Source: Paenibacillus radicis (ex Gao et al. 2016)
GTDB taxonomy: Bacteria > Bacillota > Bacilli > Paenibacillales > Paenibacillaceae
Reading direction: 5' to 3'
Assembly (NCBI RefSeq): GCF_014641555.1
Contig: NZ_BMHY01000003.1
Span: 99,061-163,060 of the forward strand
Length of the DNA stretch: 64,000 nucleotides
A program made the position numbers and the translations under genes. The notes under the pieces are model-generated. The model saw nothing but the letters and a program-made list of their open reading frames with translations, searched no databases and was not told the origin of the DNA. Shown here piece after piece: positions 16,377-24,547 of this stretch (the first letter of the stretch is position 1; each line of letters starts with the position of its first letter).

Positions 16377-16825
16377 TTAGCTCGTATCGGCACAAAAATA
16401 TCAGCGTTATTTAAATGCTGTTCTTCTCCGAATCGGAATACTTCCAGCGCAAGCGCCACTGGATTATGATCCAGATGATTTTCTTTCAAAAAAGCTTTTA
16501 TTAACACATAAGGATCCTGATCTGCCGACCTTACCGTGGCATAAGATTGGCTGTCTACAGTGAAGCCGATCATGCCTTTCGGAACATCCTCAATACTCGC
16601 CACTTCCATACAGTAGATATAGGTAAAGAGTACTTCGTTCGCAAAATGGGGGCATACATACTGCTGCTCATTCACAATCCCTTTAATCTCGCTCTTTCTT
16701 TCAAGAAATAATTGATTTGCTTCGTTAATGATTCCCTGGTCGAATCTTTTAAAAACATTAGTCACGGGAACTCCAATAAAATGCTTCGTCTGAAGAGTCA
16801 CGATCTCGATCAGATTGTTATTCAT
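16355..16825 (-). CDS. GyrI-like small-molecule-binding protein
   Basis: The 156-residue protein resembles the stand-alone effector-binding domain of the AraC/Rob C-terminus (GyrI/SOUL-like fold). It starts with LIEIVTLQTKHFIGVPVTN and ends with the domain's closing strand IFVPIRAK. It has no DNA-binding part. Such proteins in Bacilli bind or hydrolyse hydrophobic compounds, or act as gyrase-inhibitor relatives. The start at 16825 is set by AGGAGAG. The last codons lie inside the neighbouring gene's terminator stem. Function beyond the fold is not known. Confidence 0.7.
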   Translation of the reverse strand: MNNNLIEIVTLQTKHFIGVPVTNVFKRFDQGIINEANQLFLERKSEIKGIVNEQQYVCPHFANEVLFTYIYCMEVASIEDVPKGMIGFTVDSQSYATVRSADQDPYVLIKAFLKENHLDHNPVALALEVFRFGEEQHLNNADIFVPIRAKTDLHTT

Positions 16826-16869
16826 GAACCTCTCTCCTTGCAATATGATTTAGAATTTAGAATACATTA

Positions 16870-17250
16870 CTATTGCGAAGAGGAATTAAACTGAAGAGCA
16901 CCCCATAAATTCCCTTCTGTATCATAAAATTTGAGTACCCAGGCAAATCCGTCATTCTGATAGACTTGAATCCGGGTATTGCGCGCTGCCAGTTTATCAT
17001 GAAGCTCATGAATCTTTGATGTACGAAATAACAAAACCGGGAAGTCTGCTCCATCCACCGTATAATGCGCATATGAAGCTTCATCATGCGTTTGCCATAG
17101 CATCAGGATAGGTCCCTCCGGCAAAGCAAGAAACGCGATGCGGTCCCCCTCACGGCTGTTTAGCTGAAACCCTAGCATCTCTGTGTACCATAAGATAGCC
17201 CGATCCATCTGACGTACCGGAATTTGCATGTGTTCAAGCGACGTAAGCAA
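16870..17250 (-). CDS. VOC-family (glyoxalase/bleomycin-resistance fold) protein
   Basis: A 126-residue protein made of two beta-alpha-beta-beta-beta units, beginning LEHMQIPVRQMDRAILWYTEMLGF and ending WVLKFYDTEGNLWGALQF. The pattern of His near the start and Glu in DTEGN matches metal ligands of VOC dioxygenases and glyoxalases. Substrate is unknown. It lies 44 bp upstream of the GyrI-like gene on the same strand and may be co-transcribed. Confidence 0.82.
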   Translation of the reverse strand: MLTSLEHMQIPVRQMDRAILWYTEMLGFQLNSREGDRIAFLALPEGPILMLWQTHDEASYAHYTVDGADFPVLLFRTSKIHELHDKLAARNTRIQVYQNDGFAWVLKFYDTEGNLWGALQFNSSSQ

Positions 17251-17345
17251 TACTCATTCTCCTCACCATTGATCGTTGAATAGTTTTCAATATATGTATA
17301 TTTTACCAAATGAAATCTTTGAACACTATCATCTATTCGAGAAAA

Positions 17346-17381
17346 AAACACCGCTAGAGCTACGTTAGCTCAAGCGGTGTC
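17346..17381 (-). terminator. Terminator of the ketosynthase operon
   Basis: On the minus strand ACACCGCT pairs with AGCGGTGT, with an inner TGAGCTAACG/CGTAGCTC stem, followed by T8. It lies 4 bp past the stop at 17385. Confidence 0.9.
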
Positions 17382-17384
17382 GAG

Positions 17385-18269
17385 TCATAAGGCAGAAAGC
17401 TCCTGCTTCTGCTTAAGCTCAACGAGCAGCGCGTGCAGCTGCTCTGTCGCAAGTCCGTGCAGCACTAATCGAAATCCGGCTCTCAACGTCGACAGCGGTA
17501 CCATCGGATGCTTGTTGTTAATGAGCGCAAGCCGATCGTTGCTGCCGATAATTTTCGAAGCGAGAATGCCAATCGTTTCGTCCAATTGCAAGGAATTGGT
17601 AGCCCTCCAGAAATCATTGTCGGTCAGGAACAACTGGTACACTGGCGTGAAGCACTCAATTGCCGTCGTGAGATCCATGAAGTTCGTCCAGCGCTTCGGC
17701 ATCGGCTCAATGGGCAGTGGCGTTGAAGTAATGGCAGAGAAGTTCAGATGTTCCTGCTTGGTTACCTCGATCCCTTTATCCAGCAGCTCCTTATTCAAGT
17801 TGATGACGAAGTTGTACAGGTTTAGATCATGGATAAGGAATAAATCGTCCTTCACCGGTTCCAGATTCGTTGGTTTAAGCGGGTTCATCGTTATATTTGT
17901 GCCGGGTACATTGTCGCGAATGAACTGCAGTACCTCCGATCCGAGATAGAAGTGACGCAGAATCATATAGTTGGCGCTCGGACTAACGAACGTTTTCATA
18001 CCCCAATGCAACACGCGGTGCAGCACCCGGGAAGACGTGAGTGCCTTCGGCACGATGATCTTGTAAATTTGCAGCAAAACGATCAGGAGACGGGCAAACG
18101 GACGAAGCAGCGGAAGCAGAAACTGCCGTGATCGGCTCGAGCAATCCTTTAAGTAGGCGGCCTTTGCTTCCTCATTGAACGGAATGCTCTGATCGAGATA
18201 GATCGCAAGAAAAGGGTTCGGGTCATCCCGGTCATGCGTCATATTGCGAAAATAGTCCGACTCACTCAT
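17385..18269 (-). CDS. Unrecognised protein, partner of the KAS III-oxidase fusion
   Basis: I do not recognise this 294-residue protein. It has a charged N-terminus (SESDYFRNMTHDRDDPNPF) and a hydrophobic stretch at about residues 50-75 (FLLPLLRPFARLLIVLLQIYKIIVP) that may bind or enter a membrane. The rest is helix-rich and acidic, with many Leu and Asn. No metal or nucleotide motif is evident. Its ATG overlaps the stop of the ketosynthase fusion by 4 bases (ATGA), so the two are translationally coupled. It probably works on the same fatty-acyl-type substrate, for example as a thioesterase-like, carrier or membrane-anchoring partner. That is inference only. Confidence 0.6.
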   Translation of the reverse strand: MSESDYFRNMTHDRDDPNPFLAIYLDQSIPFNEEAKAAYLKDCSSRSRQFLLPLLRPFARLLIVLLQIYKIIVPKALTSSRVLHRVLHWGMKTFVSPSANYMILRHFYLGSEVLQFIRDNVPGTNITMNPLKPTNLEPVKDDLFLIHDLNLYNFVINLNKELLDKGIEVTKQEHLNFSAITSTPLPIEPMPKRWTNFMDLTTAIECFTPVYQLFLTDNDFWRATNSLQLDETIGILASKIIGSNDRLALINNKHPMVPLSTLRAGFRLVLHGLATEQLHALLVELKQKQELSAL

Positions 18270-20131
18270 ACGTTATTCAGCTCCTCTAATTGCAGTAAAT
18301 ACAATCGCGCCGTCGTCTTGGCCGTCTTGACGATGCGGGCAGCGATGTCTGCCGTTAGCAGCGGATGCTGCACAACTGTCTCCAGCCGCTCGAAATGCAG
18401 CTCGTCGGAATCGCTATGGTAGAGCAAGAACGAGACCTGTTCGTCGTCCAGCCCAAGCTGATCGCGAATCATTTCTCCCCAATAACGGGCCATCCGGCAG
18501 CCAAGTCCCTCGATAATCCACATGGCACCGATGAGATCAACGGGATTATCGCGGCTCGCACGCTGGAACAGATAAGCGGACAGCGCTTCGCTGCCGATAT
18601 TTTTCTCTCCTGCCTGAATGGCCGCCAGATCTCCCCCTACTGCTGCGTAATTACGCTCTAAAATTTGAAAATCACGATGCTCGTCGCGCGCATGGGCAAT
18701 GAACGTCGATCGCAGATCGATATGCTCAATCGGAATGTAGGACGCTGCACGCGCGATCCATTGCGAGCCGTCGATAACTTGCTGGCGGATATTTTCCATC
18801 AATGACTTATAATCGTTCAGTGTGAATTTTCCGTGGTACAGCTTATGAATAATGGGAACGCGAGCCAGCTTCTGCTCAAAGTCTATCCATACGCGCACAA
18901 GCTGGCGGACGAGCTGAGCTTGCACATCATTCGCGCTATCATATTTCAAATACGGTGCTTCTGGCGCCCGCTCCTCGAAAGCTGACTTCCGCACCTCTTC
19001 CTTAGAGCCAACAACTGTCAGCAGCATATATGAGGTCTGGAATCGCCCGCTCTCCGGCACCATGCACAGTACGTGTTCACCCGGCGACAGCTTGCCGCTG
19101 CCAAGCAGCTCCTCCAGCATAATGTAGATCGATGCCGCTCCTGTATTGCCCCGCGTGTACAGATTGGTGAACCATTTCTCCTCCGGGATCGTTAAACCGC
19201 CAAGCTTCAGCAGACGGAATATTTCGTCGCGGAAGAAGTGCGAGGAATAATGGCATACCATCCAATCGATCGAAGCCGGATCAACCGCCCCCTCCTCCAC
19301 AAGCTCGAAGAAACGGTCTACACCTACCTTCGGCATTTCATTCACAAGCCGGATATCCTGCTTCAAATTTACCGCGCCGTCATCGGCCGCATCATGTATA
19401 GTCGGGTAATCCTGCCAGCTGGCATGCTCCTTGTTATCCTTGTTGCTTCCTGCGTACATGCATACGTCATAGCTGTTCGCATAGGACTTGTTGTCGATCC
19501 ACTCGATACGAAGCGACAAGCCGCTCGGAGCAGGACTGCTCTGCAAAATGGCCGCTCCAGCACCGTCAGATAGCATGAAGCGGAGAAAGTCCGTATCGAA
19601 TGGCACCGCGCTGTCCCGGTAAGCCTGCTGTGCTTCGAATCGCGTATGCTTGAATACGCGGCTTGGAAACTCGCTAGCGCAGGATATAGCGGTGCGGCTC
19701 TCGCCAGACAGCACTTGCAGATAGGCATTCTTCATCGCCTGCATGCCGCTGGCGCATACGCCGTGATGAGTTGCGATTTCCATAACGGGCAGGCCCGTCT
19801 CCGCATGGACCATACTCGCAAAGCCGGGAACAAGCAGGTCACCTTGCGTCGTGCCCACCGCAAGAAAGTCGATGTCGTTCTCAGATGCGTTCGGATTGCG
19901 ATGCAGCGCTTCGCGAATGGCCAAAGCGGCCATCTCTGCGTTGCTGTATAAGCTGCGCTGCTCCTTATCGATGGCATAATGGCGATAACGGATTTTATTT
20001 TGCTCAAGGATGCGTCTCATGGATTTAGAGCTCTTGCCGTTGATTCGGCCCAAGTAATCTTCAATCTCTTCATTGCCGATCGGCTCTCCCGGCAGGAACT
20101 TCCCCATGCTTGTCACGTATACGTTGTTCAT
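18266..20131 (-). CDS. Beta-ketoacyl synthase III fused to a haem-oxygenase-like (putative diiron) domain
   Basis: A 621-residue fusion. Residues 1 to about 375 are a thiolase-fold KAS III/FabH-type enzyme with the full triad: Cys126 (HHGVCASGM), His294 (VCHYSSH) and Asn329 (RGNTGAAS). It should condense an acyl starter with a malonyl-type unit. Residues about 400-615 are an all-helical TenA/haem-oxygenase-like domain. Candidate metal ligands are E484 or H485 (ARDEHRDF), E541 (IIEGLG), H572 and D576 (YHSDSDE), the last pair matching the H-x3-D motif of haem-oxygenase-like diiron oxidases. The start at 20131 follows AGGAGGT. The gene is followed by an unrecognised, overlapping gene. The inferred product is an oxidatively modified acyl chain; the chemistry is unknown. 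Confidence 0.8.
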   Translation of the reverse strand: MNNVYVTSMGKFLPGEPIGNEEIEDYLGRINGKSSKSMRRILEQNKIRYRHYAIDKEQRSLYSNAEMAALAIREALHRNPNASENDIDFLAVGTTQGDLLVPGFASMVHAETGLPVMEIATHHGVCASGMQAMKNAYLQVLSGESRTAISCASEFPSRVFKHTRFEAQQAYRDSAVPFDTDFLRFMLSDGAGAAILQSSPAPSGLSLRIEWIDNKSYANSYDVCMYAGSNKDNKEHASWQDYPTIHDAADDGAVNLKQDIRLVNEMPKVGVDRFFELVEEGAVDPASIDWMVCHYSSHFFRDEIFRLLKLGGLTIPEEKWFTNLYTRGNTGAASIYIMLEELLGSGKLSPGEHVLCMVPESGRFQTSYMLLTVVGSKEEVRKSAFEERAPEAPYLKYDSANDVQAQLVRQLVRVWIDFEQKLARVPIIHKLYHGKFTLNDYKSLMENIRQQVIDGSQWIARAASYIPIEHIDLRSTFIAHARDEHRDFQILERNYAAVGGDLAAIQAGEKNIGSEALSAYLFQRASRDNPVDLIGAMWIIEGLGCRMARYWGEMIRDQLGLDDEQVSFLLYHSDSDELHFERLETVVQHPLLTADIAARIVKTAKTTARLYLLQLEELNNV

Positions 20132-20236
20132 CCGTGCACCTCCTGTAGAATATGGTATATATCCCATAATCTCCGATGAGGCTGTCTACGGATAGTTCCA
20201 ACTTTTTATAGTACTAGTGCGTCATGCGTTCCAATA

Positions 20237-20280
20237 TGAAAAAGCCAGAAAAGGCGTTAAGATGCCTCATGCTGGCTTTA
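20237..20280 (-). terminator. Terminator of the MFS transporter gene
   Basis: On the minus strand AAAGCCAG pairs with CTGGCTTT, with an inner GAGGC/GCCTT stem, followed by TTTTTCAT. It isolates the MFS gene from the ketosynthase operon. Confidence 0.85.
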
Positions 20281-20303
20281 CAAATTCTCGAACAGGCTCC
20301 GCT

Positions 20304-21518
20304 TTAAGCACTTGCACGCTGTACGCGCTTGCCTCCGGTGAACATATTAAGCCCGAAGCACAGAATCAGAATGATTCCAGCAACGACATATGGGAAGTTC
20401 AAATTCACATCAAATAGCATTCCAGCTGCTATCGGTCCGATAATATTGCCAAGGCTGGTAAAGGAGGAGTTAAGTCCTGCCACATACCCCTGCTGTTCTT
20501 GTGCGACCATGGACATTTGCGTACTGATGGCGGGGCGTAAAAGATCAATAGCCAAAAATATAACAAAGGTAACTGCAAAGATCAGCCAATATTGATGGAC
20601 TAATAACGTTAATAGGACGAACACCCCTGCAGCGAGCAGGCAGAGTGTAATGATCATCTTCTCACCCAGACGGTTCATGAGCCAGCCGAAAATGGTCAGT
20701 TGAATTAACGCACCCCCAATGGAAGCAAAGGTGAAGATAAAGGCAATATCCTTCGGTGTGAAGCTGAACTTGTGGTCAACGAACAGGCCAAAGACCGCTT
20801 CATAATTCGCAAGTCCAAAGGACATGACGAACACAATGATTAAGCTGATAAAATACGGTTCGCGATAAGAGAAGCGCAACTGCTGAAGCAGACTTCTTTT
20901 CGGTGCAGAATGAGACACTGCCTTTTCGTTATTGTTATCACCTTTCGCAATAGAAGGCAGCGATTCCGGCAATATAACTGTCGTAAGAATTGCAGCGACA
21001 AGGCCCGCAGCTCCAGCAGCAAAAAACGGAACCCGAATACCGAACTCCGCAATATAGCCTCCAATTCCAGGAGCAATGATATAGCCCGTCGAGATCGAAG
21101 CATTGATGAAGCCCATCCCTTTGGCACGCTCTTCCTCAGTCGTAACATCCGCTGCATAGGCCATAATAGCAGGCATAATAAGCGCTCCGCTAATGCCCCC
21201 CAACATCCGGGATACAAAGAGCAGCACGGCCGAATCAGCTAGTCCGAAGATCACCTCCGCACAGGCGAAGACCAGCATGCCAGCCACAATGATGCGCTTG
21301 CGTCCGAAGGAATCGGACAGCCGTCCTGCCAGCGGCGAGAAGACCAATTGTGTGAACGAAAAGGATGCGACAAGCAAGCCTGCAATGCTTCCGTTAACGT
21401 CCAACATCGTTATGTATTTAGGGATTACGGGTATAACCAGACCGATACCGGCGAAGACCAAAAACAAGTTAAACATCAGAAGCAGCATAACGCCCCTATT
21501 TTTGAACAATAAAGCCAT
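20304..21518 (-). CDS. MFS-family drug or metabolite efflux transporter
   Basis: A 404-residue protein with twelve predicted membrane segments. Loop 2-3 holds the signature GRLSDSFGRKRI, and segment 5 has the antiporter-type GPxxGG variant APGIGGYIAEFG. This places it with the TetA/NorA/Bmr drug:H+ antiporters, exporting a hydrophobic compound. The ATG at 21518 is preceded by GGAGGAC; an earlier frame from 21605 runs into the promoter. Expression is probably controlled at the paired inverted repeat 21561-21652. The substrate is unknown. Neighbouring enzymes could supply it, but a terminator separates them. Confidence 0.86.
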   Translation of the reverse strand: MALLFKNRGVMLLLMFNLFLVFAGIGLVIPVIPKYITMLDVNGSIAGLLVASFSFTQLVFSPLAGRLSDSFGRKRIIVAGMLVFACAEVIFGLADSAVLLFVSRMLGGISGALIMPAIMAYAADVTTEEERAKGMGFINASISTGYIIAPGIGGYIAEFGIRVPFFAAGAAGLVAAILTTVILPESLPSIAKGDNNNEKAVSHSAPKRSLLQQLRFSYREPYFISLIIVFVMSFGLANYEAVFGLFVDHKFSFTPKDIAFIFTFASIGGALIQLTIFGWLMNRLGEKMIITLCLLAAGVFVLLTLLVHQYWLIFAVTFVIFLAIDLLRPAISTQMSMVAQEQQGYVAGLNSSFTSLGNIIGPIAAGMLFDVNLNFPYVVAGIILILCFGLNMFTGGKRVQRASA

Positions 21519-21560
21519 CTGTTTGTCCTCCAACCCTCGCCAATTCTCATCATGACCACT

Positions 21561-21652
21561 TAGTAAACATAAACATATAAAAAGTATACTGTAAATGTAA
21601 TGCACAGATTACCTAGTGTCAATATATACTTTTTAAATTAATATGTTTACTA
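21561..21652 (-). promoter_or_regulatory. MFS promoter framed by long inverted repeats
   Basis: On the minus strand TTGACA (21622-21617) and TACATT (21599-21594) are 17 bp apart. Left arm 21561-21589 (TAGTAAACAT... AAAAAGTATA) and right arm 21624-21652 (TATACTTTTTA... ATGTTTACTA) are inverted copies. One lies just upstream of the -35 and the other around the start point. The layout suggests two operator sites for a repressor. The regulator is not identified; the nearby HxlR gene is one candidate. Confidence 0.6.
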
Positions 21653-21774
21653 TATAGGGTAGGCATTCTAAATCCCTATAGCATGGCTAGAGGAAAAGGC
21701 GTGATCGTGAGAAACCAGATAATTCTAACGAAGCTTAATTAGTCAACACGGGTATCGATTCTAGGGTCAGTGTA

Positions 21775-22140
21775 CTAATGGGATGGTTGATCTTGCTTTT
21801 CCTTGTTCTTTTTCTGCTCGATGTGATAAAATCCCCACCCGCACATGTCATTAAGAACGGTACTGAGCGTTTGTCCATGTTCGGAAATAAAATATTCCAC
21901 TTTAGGCGGAATCTCCTGATACACCCTCCGAACGACCATGCCATCCCGTTCCAGCTCACGAAGCTGGCTGGTCAGCATCCCCTGGGTAATGGCTGGAATC
22001 ATCCGTCTGAGCTCTCCGAATCGTTTGGTGCCTTCCGTCAGCAAAATATATAAAATAATCGGCTTCCACTTCCCTCCAATGACTTGGAGAGTTGCTATGA
22101 CTCCATTGGTTAGATAAGAATTGTTTATATCTTCGGCCAT
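21775..22140 (-). CDS. HxlR-family transcriptional regulator
   Basis: A 121-residue winged-helix protein typical of the HxlR/YodB/HypR family. It contains IGGKWKPIILYILLTEGTKRFGELRRMIP, ITQGMLTSQLRELERDGMV and VEYFISEHGQTL. It has a single Cys in the C-terminal helix (NDMCGWGFYH) and lacks the N-terminal redox Cys of YodB and HypR. It is divergent from an NAD(P)H oxidoreductase gene, as is common for this family where the regulator controls quinone- or aldehyde-detoxifying reductases. Shared operator-like repeats lie between them. Confidence 0.9.
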   Translation of the reverse strand: MAEDINNSYLTNGVIATLQVIGGKWKPIILYILLTEGTKRFGELRRMIPAITQGMLTSQLRELERDGMVVRRVYQEIPPKVEYFISEHGQTLSTVLNDMCGWGFYHIEQKKNKEKQDQPSH

Positions 22141-22225
22141 CGATGATCCCTCAATTACTCATATTTTCTTGCGAATAATCGTATTGTAACAAACGTTTGG
22201 CGGTTAACCAATACACTGAAAAAAT

Positions 22226-22316
22226 GTACTTAGTACGCTTTAGCATACTAATGAAAATTCGGTAACTAAGGTACTTTCAACCCGACTTAGTATGAAAAAA
22301 CAGCGTACTTTACAGG
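22226..22316. promoter_or_regulatory. Operator-like repeats between the HxlR gene and the oxidoreductase gene
   Basis: The divergent region repeats the words GTACTTAGTAC (22226-22236), AGTACGC-TTTA-GCATACT (22232-22249), CTAAGGTACTTT and CTTAGTATG...CGTACTTT. Together they make several overlapping near-dyads with AGTA/TACT ends. Such clustered dyads are usual for HxlR-family binding sites. The exact limits are uncertain. Confidence 0.5.
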
Positions 22317-22384
22317 AATTCTTTCCTCAAGAATAATGGAGCAGTCAAGCGCTGACACCATCTTATGGAGAGAGGAAGATTCCC

Positions 22385-22939
22385 ATGAAAATTCTAGTCA
22401 TTGTTACTCACCCGTCCTTCGATCAGTCTCGAGCCAACCGTGCTCTTATTAATGAACTGAGTCCGTATGATAATATTGATGTTCACAACCTTCACGACGA
22501 GTACCCGGATTGGAACATCGACATCGAGAGAGAACAGCAGCTGCTGACCAAATATGACCGAATCGTGCTTCAATTTCCTTTGTTTTGGTACAGTACCCCG
22601 CCGCTGCTCAAAAAATGGCTGGACGATGTGTTAGCGTACGGATGGGCGTATGGAACAGGCGGCGATAACCTGAAAGGCAAAGAGTTCATCGTGTCAACAA
22701 CAGCGGGCGGCAGTGAACAGGATTATCGTTCGAGCGGCAGTTACGAGTTCACGATGAATGAGTTCTTGAGACCATTACAGGTCAGCGTCAAATATACCGA
22801 TGCCATCTACCTGCCTGAATTCGTTGTATACGGAACATTGAAAGCCACAGATGACCAACTGAGTTCAGAGGCACGCAAGTATGTCGAACATATCCGTGCA
22901 TCCGCAGATGTACTGGTTGAAAATACAAAGGCCTCTTAA
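22385..22939 (+). CDS. NAD(P)H-dependent flavin oxidoreductase (KefF/MdaB/YwrO type)
   Basis: The 184-residue flavodoxin-fold protein starts KILVIVTHPSFDQSRANRAL. It contains RIVLQFPLFWYSTPPLLKKWLDDVL (the FMN- or FAD-binding PxxW/YS region) and the STTAGG loop. Members reduce quinones or nitro compounds by two electrons, which limits redox cycling. A clear AGAGAGGAAG lies before the ATG. Divergent arrangement with an HxlR regulator supports induction by an electrophile. The true substrate is unknown. Confidence 0.88.
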   Translation: MKILVIVTHPSFDQSRANRALINELSPYDNIDVHNLHDEYPDWNIDIEREQQLLTKYDRIVLQFPLFWYSTPPLLKKWLDDVLAYGWAYGTGGDNLKGKEFIVSTTAGGSEQDYRSSGSYEFTMNEFLRPLQVSVKYTDAIYLPEFVVYGTLKATDDQLSSEARKYVEHIRASADVLVENTKAS

Positions 22940-22974
22940 GATAAGCAACTCCGTTCAATATTGACCAGAGAACA

Positions 22975-23022
22975 AAACAAACACACCGGTTCAAGCTGCT
23001 ATAGCTTGGAGCGGTGTGTTCA
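22975..23022. terminator. Bidirectional terminator between convergent genes
   Basis: ACACACCG and CGGTGTGT, with the inner arms TTCAAGCT/AGCTTGGA, form a long stem between two converging genes. T-rich tails are present on both sides (GTTCACTTTG on plus, GTTTTGTT on minus). Confidence 0.75.
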
Positions 23023-23043
23023 CTTTGTCGCGTTTCGCGGCCT

Positions 23044-23703
23044 CTAAATTTCGCGACTAGGATCAAGCACTAAAGCTTCTCCATTAACCTTGACGTGCTC
23101 TGTGATCATCGTGCCCCAATCTGGAAGATGTTGTGATTCCCCTAAAAACCTGCTTCCGGCTAAAGATCCGTTATCCATCTTTGCTCCTGCAAAGAGACAT
23201 CCCTCGAATTTACAATACATGAGATGAGCACCGCGAAAGCTAGCGTCCGAGAAGCGGCAGCGGAGAAACGATACGTCTCTTCCCTTCGTATGGCTCAAAT
23301 TGCTGCCTGTAAAATCACAATCCTCAAATTGCTCGCCAAACGCAGCATTCTTGAGAATTGCCTTATGAAACGAACAATGTTTGAATATCTTCGTGATGAA
23401 TCTGCCATCTAGTTTAACCCCATCAAAATGGCAATTCGTAAAAGTAGAATAGATTAAGCCGCCGCCAGGCTCGAAAACTGCATATGATAAATCAAGGTTT
23501 TGTACAGTAAGATACTGCATGGACTCGGTCAGAACGACTCCTCGAAAATCCTCTAACCCGTCAGCGGTTTGGCCATAAGGCGACAGAGGGAAAGAGCGGT
23601 CTTTTTTATGCAAATTTTGTTTTCCAGTTACAGCAGCTAATGCCTTGTTGACGGCAGCGATCTGAGCTGGCTCCCACCTGGCAATCAATTGCTTTTTGTT
23701 CAA
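23044..23703 (-). CDS. Pentapeptide-repeat protein
   Basis: The 219-residue protein has tandem five-residue coils of the A(D/N)LxX type through residues about 60-195. Examples are FTNCHFDGVKLDGRFI, CSFHKAILKNAAFGEQF and CDFTGSNL. Such repeats fold as a right-handed quadrilateral beta-helix. Some members (Qnr, MfpA) mimic DNA and protect gyrase, but most have no known role. Nothing here identifies it as Qnr. The start is TTG with GGAGG 8 bases upstream. The gene runs divergently from the XRE regulator gene. Confidence 0.82.
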   Translation of the reverse strand: MNKKQLIARWEPAQIAAVNKALAAVTGKQNLHKKDRSFPLSPYGQTADGLEDFRGVVLTESMQYLTVQNLDLSYAVFEPGGGLIYSTFTNCHFDGVKLDGRFITKIFKHCSFHKAILKNAAFGEQFEDCDFTGSNLSHTKGRDVSFLRCRFSDASFRGAHLMYCKFEGCLFAGAKMDNGSLAGSRFLGESQHLPDWGTMITEHVKVNGEALVLDPSREI

Positions 23704-23857
23704 TGAGTGAACCTCCTCACATCACAATTCATTTTAATTAATACTACCATAATTCGTAGATGACTATGATTATTTCCAAAATGCAATAGATCCTTTACAT
23801 TTCACCAGACATAAATTACAATAACTTCTAATCAAGGACTAGAAGGGATTCTCTTAT

Positions 23858-24064
23858 ATGCTAGTGAATAAAGTTCGTGAACTGAGAGCCCGCTTCAGAT
23901 GGTCGCAGCAAGACCTGGCGGATGCCATTGGAGCCACTCGTCAGACAGTAGGGTTAATTGAGAAAGGAGACTACTCCCCTTCCATTACGCTTGCGCTTAA
24001 AATTGCCGCAGCTTTCAAATTACCTGTGGAGGAAGTTTTTTATTTAAAGGAGGTGGAGGAATAA
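23858..24064 (+). CDS. XRE-family helix-turn-helix regulator
   Basis: A 68-residue protein that is just a Cro/CI-type HTH (VRELRARFRWSQQDLADAIGATRQTVGLIEKGDYSPS) ending in a short tail. It belongs to the small YgzD/YvaO-like regulators usually co-encoded with a membrane protein. The next gene starts one base after its stop, and GGAGGTGGAGG inside its 3' end serves as ribosome site. It probably controls its own operon. Confidence 0.88.
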   Translation: MLVNKVRELRARFRWSQQDLADAIGATRQTVGLIEKGDYSPSITLALKIAAAFKLPVEEVFYLKEVEE

Positions 24065-24065
24065 G

Positions 24066-24512
24066 ATGTTAACACGGATTATACGCTCTCCCTTACTTTC
24101 ACTCACCCTATTTCTTAGCACATTAGGTTTGGCTTATCTATTAAAGCTGATGCTGACAGGGGAACTTTCGACTACGACGGGAAGAATCTATTGCGCCATC
24201 TTCGTTATCCCTCTAGGCGTGCTGTGGGTGTTGCTTGTAAGGACTTATAATCGAAGAAATCCGAAAGACCGTATTAGTGTCTGGGCCGTAATCCCGTTTG
24301 AAATTCGGGAGGTGGATGAGGGACAGCAATGGATCTCATTCAAAGCTTGCCGGAACGTCTATATTTACTACGGCTGTGGTTTACCCTTTGCTGCAATAAT
24401 CATCCTATTGATACCACCCAATGCTGTCTATACTTTAATCACCTTCGGCTTGCTCGGATTGGGCCAATTTCTTGTCTACGGTCTAACAATGTGGAAGTAT
24501 AGCCGCGTCTAA
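24066..24512 (+). CDS. Four-helix membrane protein of unknown function
   Basis: A 148-residue protein with predicted membrane helices near residues 8-30, 40-60, 98-117 and 120-142, with a cytosolic polar stretch between the second and third. No catalytic motif is seen. It is tightly coupled to the XRE regulator (1-bp gap). This fits the common regulator plus membrane-protein pairs of Bacilli, whose function is mostly unknown. Confidence 0.7.
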   Translation: MLTRIIRSPLLSLTLFLSTLGLAYLLKLMLTGELSTTTGRIYCAIFVIPLGVLWVLLVRTYNRRNPKDRISVWAVIPFEIREVDEGQQWISFKACRNVYIYYGCGLPFAAIIILLIPPNAVYTLITFGLLGLGQFLVYGLTMWKYSRV

Positions 24513-24547
24513 TTCTGCTGTGCGAATTTCTATCGAGGGGAGAGCAA

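Noticed and set aside
19979-20417. Small plus-strand frames around the start of the ketosynthase gene
   Set aside because: They cross the terminator and promoter region and have no ribosome sites.
23044-23703. Naming the pentapeptide-repeat protein as Qnr quinolone-resistance protein
   Set aside because: The fold alone is not enough, and no Qnr-specific loop features can be recognised.
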